This document shows, one piece after another, positions 15,380 to 23,497 of a stretch of 26,170 nucleotides of DNA. Location: contig DASRZQ010000146.1 of NCBI GenBank assembly GCA_035686205.1, positions 1 through 26,170 on the forward strand, written 5' to 3'. Numbering within the stretch: the stretch's first letter is position 1; each line of letters opens with the position of its first letter. The DNA is from CAIWTU01 sp035686205. Its GTDB lineage: Bacteria > Desulfobacterota > Desulfuromonadia > Geobacterales > Geobacteraceae. The position numbers were made by a program, and so were the translations under genes. The notes below the pieces were generated by a model. The model was given only the letters and a program-made list of their open reading frames with translations, was not told where the DNA came from and searched no databases.

Positions 15380-15955
15380 TTATTTTGCTCCTGCCCCGAC
15401 AATTGCCGTTACGTTTTTCAAAACCCTGCATTTCTTTGCCTTGATCATCAGTTCCATGCCCGTTCCTTCGACCGTGAGCTTTCCATCAATGAACCTGACG
15501 TGGTCGCCGGTCGATATCATGAAGCGCGACGGCTGATAGGAAAGATGGCCGGTTTCGAATCTCATGCCGGTTTCGTTGCTCGCCACAACGTTCCCTTCAG
15601 CCTCTATATCACCGGTTTTGTCGTGATATACGGCCCTGTCCGCGGTCAAGGTTATTTTGCCTTCGTCCTTTCCGTTGGAGAAAAGATCCACCTTGACGTT
15701 TCTGAAATATGAACAGGTCCGGTCCCTGTCGTATTCCACCTTCTCCGCAACCAGTGACCACTTCTTTACGCCGTCCTTAATCTCGGTATAGTGTATTTTC
15801 TGCAGAGAAATATCGATATTCTTTGGAAGCTGCCTCAATATTTCGACGGGGCCGTTCGACCGGTGAGTCTTCAGGACTATCACGGTTGTCAGCCAGATTC
15901 CGGCGGCTGCGATAGACAAAGCCAGAACAAGCTTGATTTTATTGGGTTTCGGCAT
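15380..15955 (-). CDS. lptC: LPS export protein LptC
   Basis: LptC is a single-pass inner-membrane protein that receives LPS from LptBFG and hands it to LptA. The 191-residue protein has a short basic N-terminus (MPKPNKIK), one membrane helix (LVLALSIAAAGIWLTTVIVL) and a periplasmic beta-jellyroll of the LptC/YrbK type (KWSLVAEKVEYDRDR, KITLTADRAVYHDKTGDIEA, GNVVASNETGMRFETGHLSY). The frame runs 30 codons upstream, but those residues do not look like a protein; ATG 15955 gives the usual length and topology. Its ribosome site is weak, and a predicted promoter lies only a few bases upstream, so the message may be nearly leaderless. Confidence 0.9.
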   Translation of the reverse strand: MPKPNKIKLVLALSIAAAGIWLTTVIVLKTHRSNGPVEILRQLPKNIDISLQKIHYTEIKDGVKKWSLVAEKVEYDRDRTCSYFRNVKVDLFSNGKDEGKITLTADRAVYHDKTGDIEAEGNVVASNETGMRFETGHLSYQPSRFMISTGDHVRFIDGKLTVEGTGMELMIKAKKCRVLKNVTAIVGAGAK

Positions 15956-15965
15956 ATCACGCAGA

Positions 15966-15994
15966 AGTATAACACCATAAAAATGGGGTGTAAA
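15966..15994 (-). promoter_or_regulatory. Possible promoter immediately before lptC
   Basis: On the minus strand TTTACA (15989-15994), 17 bases, then TATACT (15966-15971). The predicted start is about four bases before the lptC ATG. A 10-bp inverted repeat with one mismatch (AAGTTGGCAC 16018-16027, GTGGCAACTT 16039-16048) sits just upstream, between kdsC and the promoter. Confidence 0.5.
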
Positions 15995-16068
15995 GCAGAT
16001 TCTGGGAGGTATGCAGAAAGTTGGCACGGAGATTGAACGTGGCAACTTCCACCCCCCGCAACGCCCCT

Positions 16069-16587
16069 TTACCGACTAAAGTATTTCTCAGTGATTGCAC
16101 CCCAGACATTGCAGGATTTGAGCAGCAGGTCGCACATTTCACGCACCGCGCCGCATCCGCCGGACATTTTCGAAACGAAATGGACGTAAGGCAGCACGTC
16201 ACTCGCGGCATCCGCCGGAGCAGCCGCGAATCCGACCCTGCGCAGGAGCGGAATATCGATTATATCGTCACCCATATATGCGACCTGCTCATCCCGCAGG
16301 CCGGTCTTCTCCAGAATCTCGCGATAAGGGACCAGCTTGTCGTGGGCTTTCTGGAAAACGTAGCTGATTCCGAGCTCGGCGGCCCTTTTTTCAACCACCT
16401 GGGACTCTCTACCGGAAATGATGCCCGCTTCCAGGCCGGCGCGCTGAATCATCTTGATCCCATGACCGTCCTTAACGTTGAAGAACTTGCTTTCCACGCC
16501 ATTTGAATCAATAATGATGCGGCCGTCGGTAAGCACACCATCCACATCCATCAGCAATATCCTGATCTTTTCGAGTCTTTCTTTCAT
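16069..16587 (-). CDS. kdsC: 3-deoxy-D-manno-octulosonate 8-phosphate phosphatase
   Basis: This cytosolic HAD-family phosphatase removes phosphate from Kdo-8-phosphate to give Kdo. The 172-residue protein has motif I LLMDVDGVLTDG (nucleophile D14, acid/base D16), motif II (GIISGRES), Lys in the KAHDKL region and motif III YMGDDIIDIPLL. As in other KdsC proteins there is almost no cap domain; the enzyme acts as a tetramer. The start shares one base with the kdsD stop (TGATG), so translation is coupled. A 113-base gap with a hairpin and a promoter follows before lptC. Confidence 0.96.
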   Translation of the reverse strand: MKERLEKIRILLMDVDGVLTDGRIIIDSNGVESKFFNVKDGHGIKMIQRAGLEAGIISGRESQVVEKRAAELGISYVFQKAHDKLVPYREILEKTGLRDEQVAYMGDDIIDIPLLRRVGFAAAPADAASDVLPYVHFVSKMSGGCGAVREMCDLLLKSCNVWGAITEKYFSR

Positions 16588-17552
16588 CAGGCCAGCCCCG
16601 CTTTCAGCAGATCGTGGAGATGGATGATGCCCACCGGCTTTTCGTCGTTTTCATTTTCAAACACGAAAAGAGATGTTATCGCATGCTGTTCCATGCGCTG
16701 GAGCGCCTTCGCCGCCAGTTCCGAGGCCGTGATCCTCTTGGGGTTCCTGATCATCAGGGACCCGGCCACCACGTTCATGATATCGACGCCTTTCTCCAGC
16801 GCCCTCCGCAAATCGCCGTCGGTTATTACGCCGGAGAGAGAGCCGTTTCCGTCCGTTACTCCGACTATCCCCAGTCTTTTGGACGTCATTTCGAACAGGG
16901 CTTCGCGCATGGGGGTATCCGAATGCACCAGGGGAATTGAAGACCCTCTGTGCATCAGGTCCTCCACCTTTAGAAGCAGCCTCTTGCCCAGTGTCCCGCC
17001 GGGATGGAAAAGGGCGAAATCTTCCGCGTTGAATCCCCGCCGCACGAGCAGCGCCACCGCCAGGGCATCCCCCATCGCCAGCGTCGCGGTGGTGGAGGCG
17101 GTTGGAGCAAGTCCCAGCGGGCACGCCTCCTCTTTCACGGATATGTCCAGCAGCACGTCGCCGGCCCGCGCCAGGGACGAAACGGGGTTGCCGGTCATGA
17201 CGATAAGCGAGGCGCCGAGGCGCTTGATGACGGGAAGGATGCGGACCACCTCCTCAACCTCGCCGCTGTAGGAAATGGCGATAACCACGTCCCCCTTCAT
17301 GATCATCCCGAGGTCGCCGTGGATACCCTCCGCCGGATGCAGGAAAAAGGCGGGCGTGCCGGTTGATGCCATGGTGGAGGCAATCTTCTGGCCGATCAGA
17401 CCCGACTTGCCCATGCCGGTAACGACCACCCGGCCGTGCGACGCAAGTATCATGTCGACCGCCCGCTCGAACTCGCCGTTTATGGAGTCCGCGAGGGCCG
17501 CCAGGGCTTCGGCTTCAACACGTATTACCCTTTTCGCTTCTTCAAGTATCAA
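16587..17552 (-). CDS. kdsD: Arabinose-5-phosphate isomerase (SIS + CBS domains)
   Basis: The enzyme converts ribulose 5-phosphate to arabinose 5-phosphate, the first committed sugar of Kdo synthesis. The 321-residue protein has an SIS domain (about 30-180: VVVTGMGKSGLIGQKIA, the HPAEGIHGDLGM loop and AISYSGEVEEVV) and a pair of CBS domains (about 200-320, with VGVTDGNGSLSGVITDGDLRR). The isomerase active-site His residues in the HPAEGIHGD loop are present. The start is TTG 17552, with GGGAG eight bases upstream; no ATG is available nearby. It is coupled to kdsC by a one-base overlap. Confidence 0.95.
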   Translation of the reverse strand: MILEEAKRVIRVEAEALAALADSINGEFERAVDMILASHGRVVVTGMGKSGLIGQKIASTMASTGTPAFFLHPAEGIHGDLGMIMKGDVVIAISYSGEVEEVVRILPVIKRLGASLIVMTGNPVSSLARAGDVLLDISVKEEACPLGLAPTASTTATLAMGDALAVALLVRRGFNAEDFALFHPGGTLGKRLLLKVEDLMHRGSSIPLVHSDTPMREALFEMTSKRLGIVGVTDGNGSLSGVITDGDLRRALEKGVDIMNVVAGSLMIRNPKRITASELAAKALQRMEQHAITSLFVFENENDEKPVGIIHLHDLLKAGLA

Positions 17553-17570
17553 TATGTAAGCTCCCTGACG

Positions 17571-17591
17571 GTCTTCCGTCTTCCGTCTTCC
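17571..17591. repeat. Heptamer tandem repeat GTCTTCC x3
   Basis: Three perfect head-to-tail copies of GTCTTCC fill 17571-17591 in the 58-base gap between kdsA and kdsD. The unit resembles the heptamers (GTCTCAC, GTCTTGC) seen at 9467-9501. Confidence 0.8.
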
Positions 17592-17610
17592 GATTACAAT
17601 TTATTGACTG

Positions 17611-18429
17611 CTATTTCACTATCGCATCTATCGCCTTGAGTTTCTTGAGAATACCCGGCAGGTCATCGAGCTTCACTGAATTCGGACCGTCGCACAGGGC
17701 CTTCTCCGGGTCTTCATGGACTTCCATGAAGATACCGTCGATACCGGTTGCCGTCGCAGCCCTGGCAAGGCATTCCACGAACTCCCGCTGGCCGCCCGAC
17801 GATGTCCCCTGCCCTCCCGGTACCTGCACGCTGTGGGTTGCGTCGAATATTACGGGATAGCCCAGCCCCCTCAGTATCGGAAAACTGCGCATGTCGGAGA
17901 CCAGGTTGTTGTAGCCGAAAGACGCTCCGCGCTCCGTCAGGATGATCTTCGAGTTCCCCACGCTCAGCGCCTTGTCCACGACATTCCCCATGTCCCAGGG
18001 AGCCATGAATTGGCCTTTCTTGACGTTGACCACCTTTCCGGTCCTTGCGGCTTCGACCACCAGGTCGGTCTGCCGGCAGAGAAAGGCTGGTATTTGCAGC
18101 ACGTCGACAACCGCCGAAGCATGCCTCACCTCGTCGATGGAATGTACGTCGGTAAGAGTCGGCAGCCCCAGAGACTCGGAAACCCTGGCCAGTATCCTCA
18201 GACCTTCCCTCATGCCGGGGCCGCGGAACGAGTTGACCGAGGTCCTGTTTGCCTTGTCGTAGGACGCCTTGAAAATCAGTGGAAAGGAAATGCCGTTGCA
18301 GATCGTCATCAGGCGCTCCGCGCACCGGAGCGTAGCCGCTTCGTTCTCGATCACACACGGTCCGGCAACCAGAACAAGCGGCCTGTTGCCGCCGATCTTC
18401 ACTCTTCCGACGGTAATCTCTTTTACCAT
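17611..18429 (-). CDS. kdsA: 3-deoxy-8-phosphooctulonate synthase (Kdo-8-phosphate synthase), metal-dependent type
   Basis: The enzyme joins phosphoenolpyruvate with arabinose 5-phosphate. The 272-residue TIM-barrel protein shows VAGPCVIE (C25), FKASYDKANRTS, the KKGQFMAPWDMGN strand, TERGASFGYNNLV, DATHSVQVPGGQ and MEVHEDPEKALCDGPNS. Cys at position 25, with the later His, Glu and Asp, is the metal-binding set of class II KdsA enzymes; the metal-free enteric type has Asn there. ATG 18429 has GGGGGAT just upstream. A MITE sits 36 bases upstream, between this gene and pyrG. Confidence 0.97.
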   Translation of the reverse strand: MVKEITVGRVKIGGNRPLVLVAGPCVIENEAATLRCAERLMTICNGISFPLIFKASYDKANRTSVNSFRGPGMREGLRILARVSESLGLPTLTDVHSIDEVRHASAVVDVLQIPAFLCRQTDLVVEAARTGKVVNVKKGQFMAPWDMGNVVDKALSVGNSKIILTERGASFGYNNLVSDMRSFPILRGLGYPVIFDATHSVQVPGGQGTSSGGQREFVECLARAATATGIDGIFMEVHEDPEKALCDGPNSVKLDDLPGILKKLKAIDAIVK

Positions 18430-18464
18430 GGTCTATCCCCCGTATGACCGGATATTGCCATCAC

Positions 18465-18648
18465 ATAAACCTGAATCCGTGACGCCTGAACGCCGAGCGA
18501 GCAGAACGCCAGGGTTCAACGCCGCTGACGTCGTAACATGCCATTTTCTCCTGGTAATCTTCGTCGGGCAGCCTCATCCCGCCCAAATGCAAAAACCCAT
18601 GCGTTCCGCGCAGACGAAGTCGTGAAGGCGTCACGGATTCAGGATAAA
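18465..18648 (-). mobile_element. MITE-like element, copy B (174 bp plus 5-bp target duplications)
   Basis: The element spans 18470-18643 and is flanked by perfect ATAAA repeats (18465-18469 and 18644-18648). On the + strand the ends read CCTGAATCCGTGACGCCTGA and ...GGCGTCACGGATTCAGG, inverted repeats of 15 bases without mismatch (CCTGAATCCGTGACG). In reverse complement it aligns with copy A at 3717-3893: the outer parts (for example CTTCGTCTGCGCG) are shared and the middle differs. It encodes no transposase, but one frame is open and would give a spurious 63-residue ORF. One target repeat lies in the T-tract of the pyrG terminator. Confidence 0.88.
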
Positions 18649-18650
18649 AC

Positions 18651-18687
18651 AAAAGGCCAAGGAAAATACACCTGTCCCTGGCCTTGC
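18651..18687 (-). terminator. Intrinsic terminator after pyrG
   Basis: On the minus strand AAGGCCAGGG (18676-18685) pairs with CCTTGGCCTT (18653-18662) with one mismatch and is followed by TTGTTTTAT. It lies 20 bases after the pyrG stop and directly next to the MITE, and would reduce read-through from pyrG into kdsA. Confidence 0.75.
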
Positions 18688-18704
18688 GGCTTTTCCGGAC
18701 TGAT

Positions 18705-20309
18705 TCAAGCGTTTCTGTACCCCAGCGCGGCGTTTATGAACGCCTTGAACAACGGATGGGGGCTCAGCGGTTTCGACTTGAATTCCGGATGGAACTGGCA
18801 GCCGACAAACCAGGGATGGTCCTTGATTTCCACCATTTCCACCAGATCCAGCTCCCTGTTCAGGCCGGACAGCACCAGGCCCGAAGACAGAAGAACATCG
18901 CGATACCGGTTATTCAGTTCATACCTGTGCCGGTGCCTTTCCGATATGTCCTGCGCCCCGTATGCCTTATGGGCCAGTGTTCCCTTGACGAGGTTGCAGG
19001 GGTAGGAACCGAGACGCATCGTCCCGCCCTTGCGGTTGACGTTTTTCTGGTTTTCCATGAGGTGGATCACCGGGTTTTCGCATTCCGGACGGAACTCGCT
19101 GGAACAGGCGTCCATAATACCGCATACGTTTCTGGCATATTCAACGACCGCCATCTGCAGGCCGAGGCATATGCCGAAAAACGGGATTTTCTTTTCCCTC
19201 GCGAATTCGATCGCCTTGATTTTCCCCTCGGTGCCCCTTTCGCCAAAACCACCCGGCACCAGGATGCCGTCGATATTATCGAAAATGCCGTCAATGCCTT
19301 CCTTTTCTATCTTTTCGGAATCGAAATATTCAAGCTTCACCCGGCAGTCGTTGGCGATGCCGCCGTGGGTCAACGCTTCCGAAAGCGACTTGTACGATTC
19401 GGTCAGGTTGACATACTTGCCTACAATCGCAATCCGCGCCTCCCCGCTGCCCGGTTTCATCAGCTTTTCGACGACCTCCTGCCAGTGGGTCAGGTCCGGA
19501 GCCTTGGTCCAGATGTTCAGCTTCTCCACGATCCGCTCGTCGAGCCCCTCCCTGTTCAGCGCCAGGGGAACGGCATAGATGTGCTCCGCATCAACCGAGG
19601 GAATTACGTCCTTCTCGTGGACGTTGCAGAATAGCGCTATTTTGGCCTTCATGTCATGGGGGAGGTCCTTTTCGCTCCGACAGAGAAGGATGTCCGGCTG
19701 GATGCCTATCTCACGCAGCTCCTTCACCGAATGCTGGGTGGGCTTGGTTTTCATCTCGTTGGCGGTCTTGATGAAAGGCACCAGCGTCACGTGAATGTAC
19801 AGCACGTTGTCGGGTCCCCGGTCGAACTTGAACTGCCTGATTGCCTCCAGGAAGGGCAGCGATTCGATGTCGCCCACCGTGCCGCCGATCTCGACGATGG
19901 CAACATCCGAGCCCTTGGCGTTTTCAAGTATCTTCGATTTGATTTCATCGGTAATATGCGGAATTACCTGAACGGTCCCGCCGAGATAATCCCCCCTCCG
20001 CTCCTTTTCTATTACGGAGTAATACACCTGGCCCGTGGTAAAGTTGCTTTTCCTGGTCAGCTTGGCGTTTGTGTACCTCTCGTAATGGCCGAGGTCCAGG
20101 TCGGTTTCCGCCCCGTCATCGGTGACGAACACTTCGCCATGCTGGAAAGGGGACATGGTGCCGGGATCGACGTTTATGTACGGGTCGAGCTTCTGTATCG
20201 TGACCCTGAGCCCCCGGGCTTCGAGAAGGGCGCCCAGGGAAGCGGCCGCCAGTCCTTTTCCTATGGAGGAAACAACCCCGCCAGTAACAAAAATAAATTT
20301 GGTCTTCAT
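18705..20309 (-). CDS. pyrG: CTP synthase
   Basis: The enzyme makes CTP from UTP, ATP and glutamine; CTP is the co-substrate of KdsB next door. The 534-residue protein has the synthetase domain (FVTGGVVSSIGKG P-loop, LDPYINVDPGTMSPFQHGE, VEIGGTVGDIES) and the class I glutamine amidotransferase domain (PGGFGERG, nucleophile Cys in FGICLGLQ, and the His/Glu pair in CQFHPEFKSKP). Length is normal. AGGAG precedes the ATG. It lies 33 bases after kdsB and is probably cotranscribed with it; a terminator and a MITE separate it from kdsA. Confidence 0.98.
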   Translation of the reverse strand: MKTKFIFVTGGVVSSIGKGLAAASLGALLEARGLRVTIQKLDPYINVDPGTMSPFQHGEVFVTDDGAETDLDLGHYERYTNAKLTRKSNFTTGQVYYSVIEKERRGDYLGGTVQVIPHITDEIKSKILENAKGSDVAIVEIGGTVGDIESLPFLEAIRQFKFDRGPDNVLYIHVTLVPFIKTANEMKTKPTQHSVKELREIGIQPDILLCRSEKDLPHDMKAKIALFCNVHEKDVIPSVDAEHIYAVPLALNREGLDERIVEKLNIWTKAPDLTHWQEVVEKLMKPGSGEARIAIVGKYVNLTESYKSLSEALTHGGIANDCRVKLEYFDSEKIEKEGIDGIFDNIDGILVPGGFGERGTEGKIKAIEFAREKKIPFFGICLGLQMAVVEYARNVCGIMDACSSEFRPECENPVIHLMENQKNVNRKGGTMRLGSYPCNLVKGTLAHKAYGAQDISERHRHRYELNNRYRDVLLSSGLVLSGLNRELDLVEMVEIKDHPWFVGCQFHPEFKSKPLSPHPLFKAFINAALGYRNA

Positions 20310-20342
20310 GATAACATGCTCCTGAAATAATTAAGTCCCGTT

Positions 20343-21104
20343 TTAAGGGGACTTTTTCAGAGTTTCCAGAACCTTTTCCAGATCAGCCGGCGTATCGACG
20401 CCGATTGACTCGAATTTTGTCTCCACCACCTTTATCCTGACGCCGTTTTCAAGGGCTCTCAGCTGTTCCAGCTTCTCGGCCGTTTCGAGATAGGTGGGCG
20501 GCAGCTGCGCGAACCGCAGGAGGAACTCTCTCCTGTAAACGTAAATACCCACATGCTTGTGACAGAGAAGCCTTCCCGAGGCAAAAGCCTCGTCCTTCAA
20601 ATCATTCCACTTGTCCCGGAAATTGGGCAACGGGGAGCGGGAGAAATAAAGGGCGTAGCCGTCCTTGTCGGTAATAACCTTCACCACGTTGGGGCTGAGA
20701 AAGTCATGCAGGGTCCTGATCCGGCATTTCAGCGTGCCCATGACGATTGAGCCGTCCAGTGTAAGCGGATAGATGGCTTCGTCGATCATCGCCGGTTCGA
20801 TCAGCGGCTCGTCACCCTGGACGTTTACGATAATCTCCGAATCGATGCGGGCCGCCACTTCCGCCAGGCGGTCCGTCCCGGTTTCGTGGCTTGCGAGGGT
20901 CATTTCGACCCGCCCGCCGAATGCACTGACAGCTCCGGCAATCCTTTCGTCGTCGGTAGCCACGATCACTTCCGAAACGAGCCTTGCCCCCGCCGCGCGT
21001 TCGTATACATGCTGGATCATGGGTTTTCCCATGATGTCCGCGAGAGCTTTCCCTTCAAATCGGGTGGATGCATATCTGGCAGGGATTATTGCGGTTATGC
21101 GCAT
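20343..21104 (-). CDS. kdsB: 3-deoxy-manno-octulosonate cytidylyltransferase (CMP-Kdo synthetase)
   Basis: The enzyme activates Kdo with CTP for transfer to lipid A. The 253-residue protein begins MRITAIIPARYASTRFEGK, the nucleotide-binding motif, and continues with VIVATDDERI, MTLASHETGTDRLAE, VNVQGDEPLI, ALYFSRSPLP, KHVGIYVYRREFL and the C-terminal IGVDTPADLEKV. The frame is open 17 codons upstream to 21155, but those residues are unlike the family; ATG 21104 is chosen although its ribosome site is weak. A possible promoter lies about 55-85 bases upstream. Confidence 0.96.
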   Translation of the reverse strand: MRITAIIPARYASTRFEGKALADIMGKPMIQHVYERAAGARLVSEVIVATDDERIAGAVSAFGGRVEMTLASHETGTDRLAEVAARIDSEIIVNVQGDEPLIEPAMIDEAIYPLTLDGSIVMGTLKCRIRTLHDFLSPNVVKVITDKDGYALYFSRSPLPNFRDKWNDLKDEAFASGRLLCHKHVGIYVYRREFLLRFAQLPPTYLETAEKLEQLRALENGVRIKVVETKFESIGVDTPADLEKVLETLKKSP

Positions 21105-21158
21105 AGGATGAAGGTACCGTTCTTTCTCTGATTGTCCCTTCATACGGTGGGACAAACT

Positions 21159-21188
21159 AAGTTACATCAAAAAACCGGCAGGTGTCAA
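21159..21188 (-). promoter_or_regulatory. Possible promoter for kdsB-pyrG
   Basis: On the minus strand a perfect TTGACA (21183-21188) is followed after 18 bases by TAACTT (21159-21164), a poor -10 match. It is the only good -35 box in the gap behind the molybdenum hydroxylase genes. Confidence 0.4.
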
Positions 21189-21343
21189 GGAAGGATTTAA
21201 CCATTGGGGGCGGACCGAATCACCTGCAGCAGGCCGAGGCCACGCGCCGCAAAACCGGGATTGCTCGCCGGTTATCCAAACCTTACTCATCCGTTGCGCC
21301 AGGAGCCGACTCGGGGCTTTCCCGGAATTGAAGATGACTCCAG

Positions 21344-23497
21344 TCAGGCATTCAACTCTTCGGCGCGGATCGGCAACTTCCGGATGCGCTTGCCGGTCAG
21401 GGCGAATATCGCGTTGCAGACGGCCGGGGCGATCGGCGGAACGCCCGGCTCGCCGATGCCTCCCGGTTTTTCCGTGCTCCGCGCGATATGCACCTCCACC
21501 TCGGGCATCTCGTTGATTCGCAGCACGGGATAATCGTTGAAACTGCTCTGCCGGACACGCCCTTTCGCGAACGTGATCTCCCCGTGCAGTGCGGCGCTCA
21601 GGCCGAAAACTATCCCCGATTCCATCTGCGCCTCGATGGTAAGGGGGTTGACATACCTGCCGCAATCGACGGCGCAGACCACCCTGTGAACTCGAACCGC
21701 CCCGTCGCGGTCCACCGACACCTCGGCAACCTGGGCGACAAAACTCTTGAACGATTCATGCACGGCGATGCCGCGCGCCCGGCCCTTCTCAAGCGGTTTG
21801 CCCCAGCCTGCCTTTTCCGCGACCAGTTCCAGCACTCCCAGGTGGCGTGGTTGCCCGGCCAGCAGCCCGCGTCTGAACTCAAAGGGATCACGGCCCGCGG
21901 CATGGGCCATTTCATCGATAAAACTCTCAACGACGAATGCGGTGTGGGAATGGCCGACCGAGCGCCACCACTGCACCGGCACGGCGTTGACCGGGCTGTG
22001 CAGATCGACCCGGATGTTCGGTATGGCATAGGCAATTTCTTTGGCCCCCTCCACGGAGGTCCGGTCAATGCCGTTTTTGTCGATCATCCGCTCCTCGAAC
22101 GGACTGCCGCGCATGATCGACTGGCCGACAATAGTATGCAGCCAGGCGACCGGGCGCCCTTCCCCGTCCAGCCCGGCCGTAAGCCGGTCGTACCACATGG
22201 GCCGGTAGTAGCCGCCCTTGATGTCGTCTTCACGAGTCCAGACCACCTTGACCGGCTTTTTCACCACCCTGGCCACGTGCGCCGCTTCGAGCGCGAAGTC
22301 GGTATGCGGGTTTGCCCGCCGGCCGAATCCCCCACCGAGAAACATGGTGTGCAGTTTTACCTTTTCCGGCCTGTGGCCCATGACAGCGGCCACGGCATTG
22401 CGGTCGAGAGTCTGGAACTGGGTGCCCACCCAGATGTCGCAGCCGTCGGCGCGGGGAATTGCCAGGCAGTTAAGGGTTTCCATGGTGGCATGGGCCAGGT
22501 AGGGAACTTCGTACTCGGCGCTGATTTTCCTCGCCGCTTTCAGAATCGCCTGCTCGGGATCGCCGTCCCTGCGCGCGACCGTCCCGGGAGTACCGGCCAG
22601 CGCGACATACTGCTCCAGCATGGACTCCGTTGAAAGTCCGGCGCCCGGGCCTTCGTCCCAGGTGATCTTCAGCGCATCACGCCCATTCTGCGCCGCCCGG
22701 AACCCGTCGGCGGCCACCGCCACTCCCGACGGCACCCGGAAGACTTTCCTTACGCCGGGGACCTTCATCGCCTTGCGCGAATCGACACCGGCAACTTTCC
22801 CTCCGAATACCGGAGGTCTTGCGATCAGGGCGGTCAGCATGCCGGACACGCGTTTATCCAGGCCGAATTCCGCCTTTCCGTTCACCTTGTCAGGGCTGTC
22901 CAGTCGAAGAGTCGGCTTGCCGATAATCCTGAATTCGGACGGGTCCTTCAACCGGATGTCCTTCGGCACCGGCATGGCCGCGGCCTTATCCGCGAGCTTT
23001 CCGTATGACAATTCTCTTCCGCTCGTGTGGACCACTTTTCCGTTCCGGGCACGGCAACTCTTCGCATCCACCCGCCATTCAGCGGCGGCCGCCGCTATCA
23101 GCATTTCGCGGGCGGCGGCGCCGACTTCGCGCAGCCGGTCGTATTCGCTCCACACGCTGCTGCTCCCGCCGGTCATCTGGATGCCCGTCGCGGTGTGGTT
23201 GTACACCGGGTCCACAGGCGCCGGTGCCACCCTGATCTTCGTCCAGTCGGCCTCCAGTTCCTCGGCCGCCAGCATCGGCAGCGATGTGTAAGTTCCCTCG
23301 CCCATTTCGCTATGGTTGACAATAACAGTCACCGTATCGTCGGGAGCGATGCGGATGAACGCGTTCAGCGGTACCTGACCGGCCGCCTCAGCTTCGTACG
23401 CTCCAAACGGGAGATGAAACCCGAGGATCAGGCCCCCTCCGGCCAGGGCGCTGATCTTGAGGAAATCCCGGCGGCTTATGTTGATGATGTCGCTCAT
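21344..23497 (-). CDS. Molybdenum hydroxylase large subunit (isoquinoline 1-oxidoreductase beta-like, IorB)
   Basis: The large, molybdopterin-binding subunit of a xanthine dehydrogenase-family enzyme, which hydroxylates N-heterocycles or oxidises aldehydes with water as oxygen source. The 717-residue protein starts with a twin-arginine signal (SRRDFLKISALAGGG, R9/R10), so the enzyme is exported folded to the periplasm with its small partner. Later motifs include ITWDEGPG, the cofactor loop MFLGGGFGRRANPHTDFA, VQWWRSVGHSHTAFVVESF and the C-terminal GIGEPGVPPIAPA, whose Glu is the catalytic base in the family. Its ATG overlaps the stop of the small subunit gene (ATGA). No FAD subunit is present, as usual for the IorAB type; electrons probably leave through a cytochrome. 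No cofactor-insertion chaperone gene (XdhC-like) is in the window. The substrate is unknown. Confidence 0.9.
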   Translation of the reverse strand: MSDIINISRRDFLKISALAGGGLILGFHLPFGAYEAEAAGQVPLNAFIRIAPDDTVTVIVNHSEMGEGTYTSLPMLAAEELEADWTKIRVAPAPVDPVYNHTATGIQMTGGSSSVWSEYDRLREVGAAAREMLIAAAAAEWRVDAKSCRARNGKVVHTSGRELSYGKLADKAAAMPVPKDIRLKDPSEFRIIGKPTLRLDSPDKVNGKAEFGLDKRVSGMLTALIARPPVFGGKVAGVDSRKAMKVPGVRKVFRVPSGVAVAADGFRAAQNGRDALKITWDEGPGAGLSTESMLEQYVALAGTPGTVARRDGDPEQAILKAARKISAEYEVPYLAHATMETLNCLAIPRADGCDIWVGTQFQTLDRNAVAAVMGHRPEKVKLHTMFLGGGFGRRANPHTDFALEAAHVARVVKKPVKVVWTREDDIKGGYYRPMWYDRLTAGLDGEGRPVAWLHTIVGQSIMRGSPFEERMIDKNGIDRTSVEGAKEIAYAIPNIRVDLHSPVNAVPVQWWRSVGHSHTAFVVESFIDEMAHAAGRDPFEFRRGLLAGQPRHLGVLELVAEKAGWGKPLEKGRARGIAVHESFKSFVAQVAEVSVDRDGAVRVHRVVCAVDCGRYVNPLTIEAQMESGIVFGLSAALHGEITFAKGRVRQSSFNDYPVLRINEMPEVEVHIARSTEKPGGIGEPGVPPIAPAVCNAIFALTGKRIRKLPIRAEELNA

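Noticed and set aside
21488..22633. 381-residue open frame on the + strand opposite the molybdenum hydroxylase gene
   Set aside because: It mirrors the large subunit, whose motifs run across the whole stretch.
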